Below, one piece after another: positions 17,583 through 25,851 of a DNA stretch of 64,000 bases; position 1 is the first letter of the stretch, and the number at the start of each line of letters is the position of its first letter. Under the pieces are notes generated by a model. It saw only the letters and a program-made list of their open reading frames with translations, was not told the DNA's origin and did not search any database. The stretch is from contig JAZQBL010000049.1 of NCBI GenBank assembly GCA_045545665.1, forward strand, positions 1 through 64,000, given 5' to 3'. Source of the DNA: RGIG7213 sp045545665. Its GTDB lineage: Bacteria > Bacillota > Clostridia > Oscillospirales > CAG-272. A program made the position numbers and the translations under genes.

Positions 17583-18902
17583 ATGAAAAGAATAACAGCA
17601 TTATTAGTAACAGCGGTATTGCTTATTCCGCTTGTAAGCATCGGTGTGTTTGCATCGGCAAGCATTGACGTGTCGGGCCCTTCAAAGGCATATCCCGGCG
17701 ATACGGTAACACTTACGGTGAAACTTGACACAGCTGATATAACGGGCGCAAGAGCGGTTATGTTCGATATGGTATTTGATACCGAACAAATGACGTATAA
17801 ATCAAGCAGCGGTATTCTTTCCGGTTGGGACGTAACTGAAAAGAAACCTTCAAGCGGTGTTGTAAGAATGCTTTTTGAATGTGATAACGAAGGCGGTGAC
17901 GACGTTTCGGGTAAAACTCTTATAAAAGTAAACTTCACACTTTCGAATTCTTTGACAAAGGGAGAAAATGTAGAAGTAACATTTAAAGAAATAGAAATAG
18001 CCTCTTCTGAAGATGATGCGTATCCAACCGATATAACGCACTCTGTGGAGATTACGAAGAAGTCGTCGGATGCAACACTTTATTCTTTGTCTGTAAGCGG
18101 TGCAACGCTTTCTCCTGCATTTTCATCCGATAAAACGTCGTATACGACGGATATCGACTACAGAACGAAACCGCTTACGATAAATTACAAAACGACCGAT
18201 TCGAAGGCAACAGCAAAAGTATCGGGCAACAGCTCCCTCAAAGTCGGTAAAAACACGATAACCATAACGGTAACAGCTGAGGACGGCACGACAAAGAAAT
18301 ATACGATAGTTGCCAATATGGCTGAAAATCCCAATCCCGAAAGCTCCGACTGTACGCTTTCCGACGTTAAGATATCATCGGGAACCATCACACCCGAATT
18401 TAAGTCAAACGTATACGAATACACGGTAAACGTTCCTGCCGACGTTGATAAAATAACGATGGATCCGACACCGAACGACAGCAAGGCGACTGCAGAAAAG
18501 AAGATCGTTTCTTTGACGAAAGAAGAAACGGAGGTTACCATAACGTGTACGGCAGAGGACGGAAGTAAAAAGAATTACGTCTTTACGATAGTAAAGGAGA
18601 TGTCGGACGAAACGAACGACGGAACCGATACGAATGGCACAGACAGCGAAACACCTGTCGACACGGATATTGTAACAGAGGATGTTGTAACTGATGAAAT
18701 AACGCAAGCAACACCCGACACGGACTACATACCGGAAAACGAGGAAACGGATGCTGAAACCGACGCTGACACAAGACCCGTGTATAATGAAAAAACGGGA
18801 TTCAAGAAGCCCGTACCGCTTTGGAGCGTTCTTCTTTGTTCGATCGTATCTCTCGTTATCGGTGCTGTAATTTCAGCTCTGATATTCAAAAGAAAATTCT
18901 AA
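17583..18902 (+). CDS. Membrane-anchored cohesin-domain protein
   Basis: 439 residues from ATG 17583 (AAGGAAAGGA upstream; a TTG two codons earlier overlaps the previous stop). After a signal peptide, residues ~26-145 have a cohesin look: ASIDVSGPSKAYPGDTVTLT, GARAVMFDMVFDTEQMTY and the closing LIKVNFTLSN. Two cadherin-like beta-sandwich domains follow (DATLYSLSVSGATLSPAFSS and DCTLSDVKISSGTITPEFKS). A long Thr/Asp/Glu linker leads to one C-terminal transmembrane helix (~412-432) and the basic end FKRKF. There is no LPXTG motif, so anchoring is by membrane. Directly preceded by a dockerin protein, it is probably its cell-surface receptor. Confidence 0.85.
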   Translation: MKRITALLVTAVLLIPLVSIGVFASASIDVSGPSKAYPGDTVTLTVKLDTADITGARAVMFDMVFDTEQMTYKSSSGILSGWDVTEKKPSSGVVRMLFECDNEGGDDVSGKTLIKVNFTLSNSLTKGENVEVTFKEIEIASSEDDAYPTDITHSVEITKKSSDATLYSLSVSGATLSPAFSSDKTSYTTDIDYRTKPLTINYKTTDSKATAKVSGNSSLKVGKNTITITVTAEDGTTKKYTIVANMAENPNPESSDCTLSDVKISSGTITPEFKSNVYEYTVNVPADVDKITMDPTPNDSKATAEKKIVSLTKEETEVTITCTAEDGSKKNYVFTIVKEMSDETNDGTDTNGTDSETPVDTDIVTEDVVTDEITQATPDTDYIPENEETDAETDADTRPVYNEKTGFKKPVPLWSVLLCSIVSLVIGAVISALIFKRKF

Positions 18903-18907
18903 AAATC

Positions 18908-18952
18908 ACCCTTCGGGCATATTATATAAAAAAGTATAATATCCCGGAGGGT
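18908..18952 (+). promoter_or_regulatory. Long hairpin covering the yabP ribosome-binding site
   Basis: The left arm 18908-18926 pairs with 18935-18952 over 18 bp with one bulged C and one G-U pair; loop TAAAAAAG. The right arm contains GGAGGGT, the ribosome-binding site five bases before yabP ATG at 18957. It may terminate the cohesin transcript (tail CTTT only) or hide the ribosome-binding site until refolded. TATAAT at 18935-18940 could also be a -10 box. Confidence 0.6.
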
Positions 18953-18956
18953 CTTT

Positions 18957-19214
18957 ATGTCTGAACATAATATTTCAATATTTGCAAGGAAGCATATGGA
19001 AATAAGCGGTGCGGTAAGCGTTTTAAGCTTCGATGACGAGCAGGTCGTTTTGAAAACGACGATGGGGTTGTGCTGTGTAAGAGGGAACGGGCTTACCGTA
19101 TCAAAGCTTGACTGTGACGGCGGCGAGGTATTCGTAGACGGACAGATATGCTCTGTGTATTATCCCGAACAGTCTGAAGAAAAGCGAAGCGTTTTTTCTA
19201 AAATATTCAAATGA
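18957..19214 (+). CDS. yabP: Sporulation protein YabP
   Basis: 85 residues, small beta-rich YabP/YqfC-family protein needed for spore formation; it acts in the mother cell with YabQ. Typical are the start HNISIFARKHMEISGAV, the middle VVLKTTMGLCCVRG and L-x-K-L-x-x-x-x-G-E-V toward the end. GGAGGG is five bases before ATG but lies in a hairpin. The stop overlaps yabQ by ATGA. The order yabP-yabQ-divIC is conserved in spore formers. Confidence 0.9.
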   Translation: MSEHNISIFARKHMEISGAVSVLSFDDEQVVLKTTMGLCCVRGNGLTVSKLDCDGGEVFVDGQICSVYYPEQSEEKRSVFSKIFK

Positions 19215-19732
19215 CGGGTGGATTTTTATACCAGGAACCGAAAACGCAGCTGTTCATAATCCTTTATTCTTTTTTGCTCGGCGTGGGTATCGGAGTTGTG
19301 TACAGTCTGTTTGATACTATATATATAATGTTCTGCCCATATATAGTGTCAAAAGAGAGTTTTGACGGCGAAATTCAAGAAGGACTAAAAAATAAAATAA
19401 AAATTTCAAAAATATTTCAATTTTCTATTGATTTTTTCTTTTCCGTAGTATATACTGTAATAGTAGTCGTTTTTATTTTTTGCGCAAATAAAGGCAGATT
19501 CAGATTTTTTATGCTTGCTTTTGCCGCTGTCGGCTTCGTCTTTTATAAACTGACTGTCGGACGTATAGTGTCTTTTTGTATGCGTGCCTTGTTTAAATAT
19601 ATCCACCGCATATTGAAGAAAATATTTATACTTCCGCTGTGCGGTCTGTTAAAAACGGTAAAGACGTGCTTTGACGGATACGTTATCAAGAAAAGATTTT
19701 TAAATACTGTTGTTAAGGATAAGGAATTTTGA
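19211..19732 (+). CDS. yabQ: Spore cortex biosynthesis protein YabQ
   Basis: 173 residues, integral membrane protein of the forespore outer membrane required for cortex. Hydrophobic segments lie at about 11-35 (LFIILYSFLLGVGIGVVYSL), 72-93 (FSVVYTVIVVVFIFCA) and 98-112, followed by a basic amphipathic tail, as in YabQ. It is translationally coupled to yabP (ATGA) and to divIC (TGATG). Confidence 0.86.
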   Translation: MTGGFLYQEPKTQLFIILYSFLLGVGIGVVYSLFDTIYIMFCPYIVSKESFDGEIQEGLKNKIKISKIFQFSIDFFFSVVYTVIVVVFIFCANKGRFRFFMLAFAAVGFVFYKLTVGRIVSFCMRALFKYIHRILKKIFILPLCGLLKTVKTCFDGYVIKKRFLNTVVKDKEF

Positions 19733-20010
19733 TGAAAACAAGAACGAACGTGTTTGTAAAAACAGCAATATGTTTTTTCCTCGTGTTTGCTTTTATTATG
19801 ATAATTCATTTGAGTATGCAGGTAAATGAGCTTAAGCAAAAACAACAGCAGCTTCAGTCGAGCGTATATGAAAAAAGGATCGCTGTCGAACAGCTTAAGG
19901 ATATGTGTCAGCGAGAGATCGACGAGGAGTATATACAAAAGATCGCAAGAGAAGAGCTTGGTTACCGTATGCCCGGTGAAGTGGTATATTATAACGACTT
20001 GACGAAATAA
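19732..20010 (+). CDS. divIC: Septum formation initiator DivIC/FtsB-like protein
   Basis: 92 residues. One N-terminal transmembrane helix (~9-30), then a coiled coil (MQVNELKQKQQQLQSSV) and the conserved end EEYIQKIAREELGYRMPGE. It is part of the DivIB-DivIC-FtsL divisome subcomplex. ATG at 19732 overlaps the yabQ stop, preceded by AAGGA; a TTG one codon earlier is less likely. It closes the yabP-yabQ-divIC operon before a terminator. Confidence 0.9.
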   Translation: MKTRTNVFVKTAICFFLVFAFIMIIHLSMQVNELKQKQQQLQSSVYEKRIAVEQLKDMCQREIDEEYIQKIAREELGYRMPGEVVYYNDLTK

Positions 20011-20016
20011 CGAATG

Positions 20017-20042
20017 GGGACGGTTACCGTCCCTTTGTTTTT
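20017..20042 (+). terminator. Rho-independent terminator after divIC
   Basis: GGGACGG (20017-20023) pairs with CCGTCCC (20027-20033) around TTA, followed by TTTGTTTTT. It lies only ten bases before the amidohydrolase start, so that gene depends on read-through or an internal promoter. Confidence 0.75.
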
Positions 20043-20051
20043 GGAGATAAT

Positions 20052-21212
20052 ATGATTATTAAAAATGCAAAAATTTTTACTATGGACGACCGCCGCGTTA
20101 TCGAAAACGGTACAGTCGTTATTGAAAACGGCAAAATAACTTACGTCGGTGAAGATGTTTTTGAAGGTGATGACGTAATTGATGCCGAAGGATGCATACT
20201 TATGCCGGGACTTATTGACGCACATACACACCTCGGTATGATAGAGGATTCGCTGACGTTTGAAGGTGACGACCTGAACGAAGAAACGTCCCCCGTTACG
20301 CCTCAGCTTTCATCCCTTGACGGAATAAATCCTTTCGATGCGTGCTTTGCCGATGCATACCGTGCAGGTGTGACATCAGTGTGTACAGGCCCGGGAAGTG
20401 CAAACCCCGTCAGCGGAATGTCCGTGCTTATAAAAACTTACGGAAAAACGGTTGATTCTATGGCGGTGCTGTCACCTGCAACGATGAAATTCGCACTCGG
20501 TGAAAACCCGAAATCGGTGTATCACGGAAAAAGCGAAGCGCCCCAAACACGCGCCGCAACTGCCGCACTTATACGTGAAGCGCTTACAAAAGCAAAAAAA
20601 TACGCAGAGGGTGTCGATAGCTATAACGACGACCCCGAAAATTGTGACGAGCCTGAGTATGACGATAAAAACGAAGCGCTTGCCTGCGTTGTTAAGGGCA
20701 GTTTGCCTGCACATTTTCACGCACACAGAGCTGACGATATCTTTACCGCTGTCAGAATTGCAAAGAAATTTTCACTTAAATATACGTTAGTACACTGTAC
20801 TGAAGGATATCTTGTCGCAGACGAGCTTGCAAAAGAGGGAATAAGTGCGATCCTCGGACCTAATATGACCGACAGAAGCAAGCCGGAGCTTAAAAATCTT
20901 TCATTTGAAAATCCCAAAATACTCAACGAACACGGAATACTGTTTTCGATATGTACAGACCACCCCGAAACACCTATACAGTATCTTCCTTTGTGTGCAG
21001 CACTTGCACATAAACACGGCTTGCCGTATATGGAATCGCTTGAAGCTATAAGCTGTAACAGTGCAAAAATACTCGGAGTTGATGACAGACTCGGCAAGAT
21101 AAAAGAGGGATACGATGCGGATATTGTACTGTTTGACGGCGATCCGCTTGATCTGTATACAAACGTAAAATTAACGATAATCGACGGAAATATCGTATAT
21201 AAACGGGCATAA
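20052..21212 (+). CDS. Metal-dependent amidohydrolase (imidazolonepropionase-like)
   Basis: 386 residues. Composite-domain amidohydrolase: the N-terminal beta sandwich (IIKNAKIFTMDD to GCILMPGLIDAHTHLG) carries the HxH metal pair, followed by His residues in PAHFHAHRADD and LVHCTEGY and the catalytic Asp in CTDHPETP. The C-terminal GKIKEGYDADIVLFDGDP is the family closure. The substrate is unknown; imidazolonepropionase-type and prolidase-like enzymes share this layout. It appears to stand alone between sporulation genes and a two-component system. Confidence 0.85.
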   Translation: MIIKNAKIFTMDDRRVIENGTVVIENGKITYVGEDVFEGDDVIDAEGCILMPGLIDAHTHLGMIEDSLTFEGDDLNEETSPVTPQLSSLDGINPFDACFADAYRAGVTSVCTGPGSANPVSGMSVLIKTYGKTVDSMAVLSPATMKFALGENPKSVYHGKSEAPQTRAATAALIREALTKAKKYAEGVDSYNDDPENCDEPEYDDKNEALACVVKGSLPAHFHAHRADDIFTAVRIAKKFSLKYTLVHCTEGYLVADELAKEGISAILGPNMTDRSKPELKNLSFENPKILNEHGILFSICTDHPETPIQYLPLCAALAHKHGLPYMESLEAISCNSAKILGVDDRLGKIKEGYDADIVLFDGDPLDLYTNVKLTIIDGNIVYKRA

Positions 21213-21358
21213 TACACGAAAAAGCACCGACGTTAATAAAAAAAATGATTATTGTTTACGCATTATTAAACACAAAATTTGTGCGGTGCTATATAATGAA
21301 TTTAGATAAAAATTTAACGAAATTAACAAGTTTATATAAATAACAGGAGGATCTTGAA

Positions 21359-22051
21359 ATGATCGGAACAAAGATACTTATCGTTGACGACGACGTCAAT
21401 ATTTGCGAAGCTCTTCGCGTTTATTTTGAAAACGAGGGCTACGAAGTAAAAACAGCTAACGATGGCGTTGAAGGTGTAAATTATTTTAAACTTTACGAGC
21501 CCGATTTGGTACTTCTCGACATCATGCTTCCCAAAAAAGACGGCTGGGCAGTTTGCAGAGAAATACGTGAGGTTTCTTCAAAACCCATTATAATGGTAAC
21601 CGCTAAGGGTGAAGTGTTCGACAAGGTGCTCGGTCTTGAAATGGGCGCTGACGATTTTGTCGTTAAACCCTTCGATATGAAAGAGCTTGCTGTAAGAATA
21701 AAGGCAGTTCTCAGACGTTGCAACTCGCACGAAAATCAGAACGACGAAGAAATAATCAAATTTGAAAATATCGAAATAAGCTTGCAGAAGTACGAGCTTA
21801 AATTAAGAGGAAAGAGCGTTGACATTCCGCCTAAGGAACTTGAGCTTCTCTACTTCCTCGCATCCAACTACAACAGAGTATTTACAAGAGATCAGCTCCT
21901 TGATAAGGTATGGGGCTTCGATTATCTCGGTGACTCAAGAACAGTTGACGTTCACGTTAAGCGTCTGCGCGAAAAACTTGAGGGCGTTTCCGATAAATGG
22001 GTACTTAAAACTGTTTGGGGCGTAGGATATAAATTCGAGCTTCTCCAGTAA
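21359..22051 (+). CDS. OmpR/PhoB-family response regulator
   Basis: 230 residues. Receiver domain (1-120): KILIVDDDVN acidic pocket, phospho-acceptor Asp in LVLLDIMLP, conserved Thr in IIMVTAKG and Lys in DDFVVKPFD. The winged-helix DNA-binding domain (~130-228) shows ELELLYFLASNYNRVFTRDQ and DSRTVDVHVKRLREKL. AGGAGG precedes ATG. Its histidine kinase follows after 73 bases across a terminator-like hairpin, so the regulator can be made in excess of the kinase. Confidence 0.94.
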   Translation: MIGTKILIVDDDVNICEALRVYFENEGYEVKTANDGVEGVNYFKLYEPDLVLLDIMLPKKDGWAVCREIREVSSKPIIMVTAKGEVFDKVLGLEMGADDFVVKPFDMKELAVRIKAVLRRCNSHENQNDEEIIKFENIEISLQKYELKLRGKSVDIPPKELELLYFLASNYNRVFTRDQLLDKVWGFDYLGDSRTVDVHVKRLREKLEGVSDKWVLKTVWGVGYKFELLQ

Positions 22052-22064
22052 AATCGAAATATTG

Positions 22065-22102
22065 GGGCAGCCCTTGTTGAATTTGCAAAGGGCTGTCCTT
22101 TT
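22065..22102 (+). terminator. Terminator/attenuator between response regulator and kinase
   Basis: GGGCAGCCCTT (22065-22075) pairs with AAGGGCTGTCC (22088-22098), 11 bp with one G-U, followed by TTTTC. It lies 14 bases after the regulator stop and 23 before the kinase start. Partial read-through would set the regulator:kinase ratio. Confidence 0.75.
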
Positions 22103-22124
22103 CTATATTTGAAGGGATAATTTA

Positions 22125-23633
22125 ATGTTTAAAAGCGTTTTTACGAAGTATGTTGCGGCATTTATGCTTATAATTTTTGTAAGCTTTTTCATTTTGTCGG
22201 TCATACTCGTTTCAAATACAGCAAACAATTCCATCGGTATGAAGAGGGAATCGGTGCTTAATGCCGCCGAGGCGGTAAGTGAATTTATTTCGGGCAGGTA
22301 TAACGATTCATCAACTGTCGACTTCGGCAGATTCGTTTATTACGAAAATGTTGAAAACGATATATCCGTTCTTTTGGATACCGTTTCCGATGCTATCGGA
22401 GAGGATATGTTCGTTTTTATTACAGATGAAAACGGTGTCGTTTTGCTTGATGCAAACGCCCCAACTCTTACAGAGGGTACGATCCCGAAGGATGTTATGA
22501 TAAAGCTTGATGCCGACGGCGTATACAGCAAGTATACGACGATGGGAAATTTCTTTGGGACAAAACACCTTGTTTGCGGTAAATCCGTTGAAAACTCCGA
22601 CGGGGAAGTTGTCGGAACGGTTTTTGTGTGCAGTGAAAATGCAAGATATCAAAATCTCGTTTCAAAAACGATAAAAGCTATCGTCGTATCCGTTTTGTGG
22701 GTAATGCTTGCCGCACTTGTCGTCGTTTACTTTATTTCCGAAAGAATAATTTTCCCGCTTAAAACAATGAGCGCGGCGGCGAAGGATTTTTCACAGGGAA
22801 AATTCGACGTGCGCGTTCCGATAACGGGTCACGACGAGGTGGCAGAGCTTGCGTCGGCGTTTAACAATATGGCAACGACGCTTGAGAAAAACGAGGATAT
22901 GCGTAAGACGTTTTTGGCAAACGTTTCGCACGATCTCCGTACACCGATGACGGCGATATCGGGATTTGTTGAAGGAATGCTCTCCGGCGCCATTCCTCCG
23001 GAAAAACAGGAACACTACCTGCAGATAATATCGACCGAGGTCAAACGTCTGTCAAGACTCGTTTCTTCCTTGCTTGATATATCGCGTTTACAGGCAGGCG
23101 ACAGAAAGATCGTGAAAGAAAAATTCGATATCTGCGAAATGGCAAGGCAGATAATAATATCGCTTGAGCAAAAGCTCGACAGCAAAAAGCTCGACGTTAT
23201 GTTTGAATGTGACAGAGATAAGATGTTTGTCTTTGCAGACCGTGATACGATACACCAAGTCCTTTATAATATCTGCGATAACGCACAGAAGTTTTCGTAT
23301 GAAAAAGGGAAATATATCGTCAGCATAGTCGAAAAAGATAAAAAAGTTTTCGTAAGTGTAAAAAACGAAGGACAGGGAATAGTAAAGGAAGAGCTTCCGT
23401 TTGTCTTTGACAGATTTTACAAGAGCGATAAGAGCAGAGGACTTGACAAAACAGGTGTCGGACTCGGACTTTATATAGTGAAAACCATAATTGATTCTCA
23501 CGGCGAAGAAATATGGGTAAACAGTGTATACGGCGAATATTGTGAATTCGTGTTTACACTTTCCTCATTCCAGGATAATCAAAACGGTACGACTCAGGAT
23601 AAAAAACAGACGAAAAAATCGCTCCGCCGTTAA
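22125..23633 (+). CDS. Membrane sensor histidine kinase
   Basis: 502 residues. Transmembrane helix 1 (~9-31), extracytoplasmic sensor (~32-185), helix 2 (~186-208), HAMP, then HisKA with the phospho-acceptor in FLANVSHDLRTPMTAISGF and an HATPase domain with N box (VLYNICDNAQKFS), G1 (KTGVGLGLYIVK) and F box (FDRFYKSDKS). All catalytic elements are intact. The sensor has no family I recognise beyond a PAS/CACHE-like pattern. It pairs with the regulator upstream and is followed by an HtrA-like protein, an arrangement known from envelope-stress systems such as CssRS and CiaRH. Confidence 0.93.
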   Translation: MFKSVFTKYVAAFMLIIFVSFFILSVILVSNTANNSIGMKRESVLNAAEAVSEFISGRYNDSSTVDFGRFVYYENVENDISVLLDTVSDAIGEDMFVFITDENGVVLLDANAPTLTEGTIPKDVMIKLDADGVYSKYTTMGNFFGTKHLVCGKSVENSDGEVVGTVFVCSENARYQNLVSKTIKAIVVSVLWVMLAALVVVYFISERIIFPLKTMSAAAKDFSQGKFDVRVPITGHDEVAELASAFNNMATTLEKNEDMRKTFLANVSHDLRTPMTAISGFVEGMLSGAIPPEKQEHYLQIISTEVKRLSRLVSSLLDISRLQAGDRKIVKEKFDICEMARQIIISLEQKLDSKKLDVMFECDRDKMFVFADRDTIHQVLYNICDNAQKFSYEKGKYIVSIVEKDKKVFVSVKNEGQGIVKEELPFVFDRFYKSDKSRGLDKTGVGLGLYIVKTIIDSHGEEIWVNSVYGEYCEFVFTLSSFQDNQNGTTQDKKQTKKSLRR

Positions 23634-23751
23634 AGTTTACAAACGAGCGATAAAAATTAAAATAACTGCACAGAGAATACACGATTTATTAAAACATAAA
23701 AGTTATACTTATAATAGGTGTTAACCAATATGATAAAGGGGTAGTTCAGGC

Positions 23752-24882
23752 TTGAGGACCGAAAACAGTCAAAATCTGAAAGAAGAAAGCAAGGCATCGG
23801 TGTCGGTTTCTTCATATGGCGGATATCAGTACAAAAAAGAATATGAAGAACTTATTCAGTCCAAAACAGCTGAAGAAAGTGTGCCGGTAAAAATAACGGT
23901 CGTCGTTGGGTTAGCCGTTTTGTTTACGGTGAGTGTCGTTGCAATAGCGGTTTTGCTGATCGTAAATACATTGCTCACTGCTCCGAAAATAAGTGTCGGT
24001 GCAACAGAGACGGAAAACAGTGCCGTATCTTTTGACAACACGGTACATCCCGGAACGTTAGCGGATCAAATAGGCGAGGTCGGCAGACGTTCAAAGGCAA
24101 AAATAAAAGCTTCCGGTTCGGAGCTTACCGGCTTTTTCATAACCTCAGACGGTTATATTGCCACAGTTAGCTCGCCGCTTCTTGAATCGGGTGATATCAC
24201 AGTAAATGCGATAGATAAAAATATCAAAGCTAAGCTTGTGGGGATGGACGAAACAAGCGGTGTTGCAGTGCTTAAAGTGGATATGCAGTCGCTTTCCGCC
24301 ATTGATTTCGGGTACGATGCCGGTATACGGGACGGTGACAGCGTTTACGTTGTAAGTGAACGTGGGGTCGCCTCGGGCAACATCTCATCAAACGGCGAGA
24401 AAGGTTTCAATGTCCGCGGTGTGGCTTTTGATGATTCTATGCTCGGTGCCGCCGTGCTCAATTTAAACGGTATGGTCGTCGGTATCGTTACAAACGGCGA
24501 TGCAAAGGAAATAAACGCACTTTCCTCGTCTGCTGTTATGCCTGCGATAAGGCAGTTTGTCAAGGATGAATTCCGCGTGGATTTTTCCTCCGACTGTCAA
24601 TATACGGATCATCTCGGACTTACCGTTATTCCCGTGTCGGATGATGAATGTCAGCGCTTCGGTCTTCCTGACGGTATAATGATAGTTAAGGTCTCACCGT
24701 CGTCGAAGGGTGAAAGGATCGGTCTTTTGCCGACTGATATAATAATCGGTATCGACAGTGTCACTGTAAGCGACGTTGCTTCCTTTGAAAGTGTGCTTTC
24801 CGAACAGAGCGGAAGATCGGTAACGCTTCTCGTTTATCGAAACGAAAAGTACGTAAATATAAATCTCGACGTGGACGGTTAA
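23752..24882 (+). CDS. HtrA/DegP-like membrane protein lacking the catalytic triad
   Basis: 376 residues from TTG 23752; no alternative Met exists near the start, and GGGG lies 11 bases before. A cytoplasmic N-terminus (~45) precedes one transmembrane helix (~47-73), a chymotrypsin-like domain (~95-275) and a C-terminal PDZ (~285-375; GLTVIPVSDDE, GIMIVKVSPSSKGERIGLLP). In HtrA the triad lies in TNNHVV, DLAVLK and GNSGGPL. Here the matching stretches are FITSDGYIATVSSPLL, SGVAVLKVD and DSMLGAAVLNLNGMVVGIVT, so His, Asp and Ser are all replaced. It is probably a binding or chaperone-like pseudoprotease linked to the upstream two-component system. Confidence 0.82.
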   Translation: MRTENSQNLKEESKASVSVSSYGGYQYKKEYEELIQSKTAEESVPVKITVVVGLAVLFTVSVVAIAVLLIVNTLLTAPKISVGATETENSAVSFDNTVHPGTLADQIGEVGRRSKAKIKASGSELTGFFITSDGYIATVSSPLLESGDITVNAIDKNIKAKLVGMDETSGVAVLKVDMQSLSAIDFGYDAGIRDGDSVYVVSERGVASGNISSNGEKGFNVRGVAFDDSMLGAAVLNLNGMVVGIVTNGDAKEINALSSSAVMPAIRQFVKDEFRVDFSSDCQYTDHLGLTVIPVSDDECQRFGLPDGIMIVKVSPSSKGERIGLLPTDIIIGIDSVTVSDVASFESVLSEQSGRSVTLLVYRNEKYVNINLDVDG

Positions 24883-24940
24883 AAAAGTCTATCCGCTTTG
24901 GTTTAAAAACTGTCACATTTAATTTCATAAAATATTTGCA

Positions 24941-24958
24941 CCGCCGCTGTTGCGGCGG
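24941..24958 (+). other. Perfect G/C hairpin in the leader of the NusG-II gene
   Basis: CCGCCGC (24941-24947) pairs with GCGGCGG (24952-24958) around TGTT. There is no T run after it; GGAG of the next gene follows four bases later. It may be a leader structure or a weak end signal for the HtrA-like gene. Confidence 0.4.
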
Positions 24959-24971
24959 AATGGAGATCAAT

Positions 24972-25343
24972 ATGGGCGAAAGTATCGTGTCAAAAAAATT
25001 GAAATTTGGCGATGCTTTCGCCGCTTTGTTTGTTATAGCGCTTGCGTTTGCGATCTTTGCTTTTTTGCCGAAAAGCAACTCGGGAAATACAGTATACATA
25101 ACAACTCAAAACCATAAATATGCGTATTCTGTATTCGATGACAGAGAAGTAAAGCTTTCCGAAAACGGAATAGATCTCACTGTCATAATATCAAACGGCG
25201 AGGTCTTTGTTGAAAGCTCCACCTGCCCGGACGGAATATGTACATCTTCCGGTAAGCTCAGAAAAAACGGCTGTATCGTTTGTGTGCCTGCAAAGGTGAT
25301 CATCGAATTGGATTCAGAGGAGGTGGACGCCGTTGCAGGATAA
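24972..25343 (+). CDS. NusG domain II-containing membrane protein
   Basis: 123 residues from ATG 24972 (GGAG six bases before; the frame also runs up to a TTG inside a hairpin). N-terminal transmembrane helix (FAALFVIALAFAIFAFL), then a NusG_II-like extracytoplasmic domain with the Cys-bearing SSTCPDGICTSSGKLRKNGC and the closing IVCVPAKVIIEL. In many Bacillota these proteins are encoded with a Gx transporter and ApbE in extracytosolic flavinylation loci, exactly the order here. It overlaps the next gene by 11 bases. Confidence 0.85.
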   Translation: MGESIVSKKLKFGDAFAALFVIALAFAIFAFLPKSNSGNTVYITTQNHKYAYSVFDDREVKLSENGIDLTVIISNGEVFVESSTCPDGICTSSGKLRKNGCIVCVPAKVIIELDSEEVDAVAG

Positions 25344-25851
25344 GTATATAAAAAGAACGGCACAGTGCGGAATCCTTACCGCGCTTGCAATAGTTGTATC
25401 AACGTTTGAATCCTTACTGCCGATACAAGCCGTTATACCGCTGCCCGGATTGAAGCTCGGTATTGCGAATATCGTAACCGTCTACGCTCTTTATTATATA
25501 GGAAACAAAGAGGCTTTTATGGTTCTTCTGTGCAGATGCGCCGTCGTCGGTGTTTTGTTCGGAAATTTTACGTCATTTCTGTTTTCTTTATGTGGCGGAG
25601 CGCTTGCGTTTTTTACTATGCTTGCGATGAAAAAGCTCGGTGAAGAAAGATTTTCTTTTGTCGGTGTGTCAATATTCGGCGCGGCATCTCATAATACGGG
25701 TCAGATATTGGCATCGTGTGCCGTATTAAAAACAACAGGTACGCTTTATTATCTGCCGCCGCTTTTGATTGCATCCGTTGTGTGCGGTGCTGTTACCGGA
25801 ACGGTGCTGTGCCTTTTACCTGAACCCAAAAACCTGAAAATAACAAAATGA
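25333..25851 (+). CDS. Gx transporter family protein (Hpre_diP_synt_I family)
   Basis: 172 residues from TTG 25333, preceded by GAGGAGG. About five transmembrane helices; family features are CGILTALAIVVSTFESLLP, the PGLKLGIANIVTVYAL segment and FGAASHNTGQILAS. The family was once called heptaprenyl diphosphate synthase component I, but it looks like an ECF-type S component, and its link to ApbE suggests flavin or flavin-precursor transport. Overlaps both neighbours (11 and 4 bases), so translation is coupled. Confidence 0.86.
   Translation: MQDKYIKRTAQCGILTALAIVVSTFESLLPIQAVIPLPGLKLGIANIVTVYALYYIGNKEAFMVLLCRCAVVGVLFGNFTSFLFSLCGGALAFFTMLAMKKLGEERFSFVGVSIFGAASHNTGQILASCAVLKTTGTLYYLPPLLIASVVCGAVTGTVLCLLPEPKNLKITK

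Noticed and set aside
24941..24958. Rho-independent terminator of the HtrA-like gene
   Set aside because: The stem is perfect but is followed by AATGGAG instead of a T run; kept only as an unexplained hairpin.
25333..25851. Heptaprenyl diphosphate synthase component I
   Set aside because: The old family name is misleading: the product is an integral membrane protein in an ApbE context, so a transporter is the better call.
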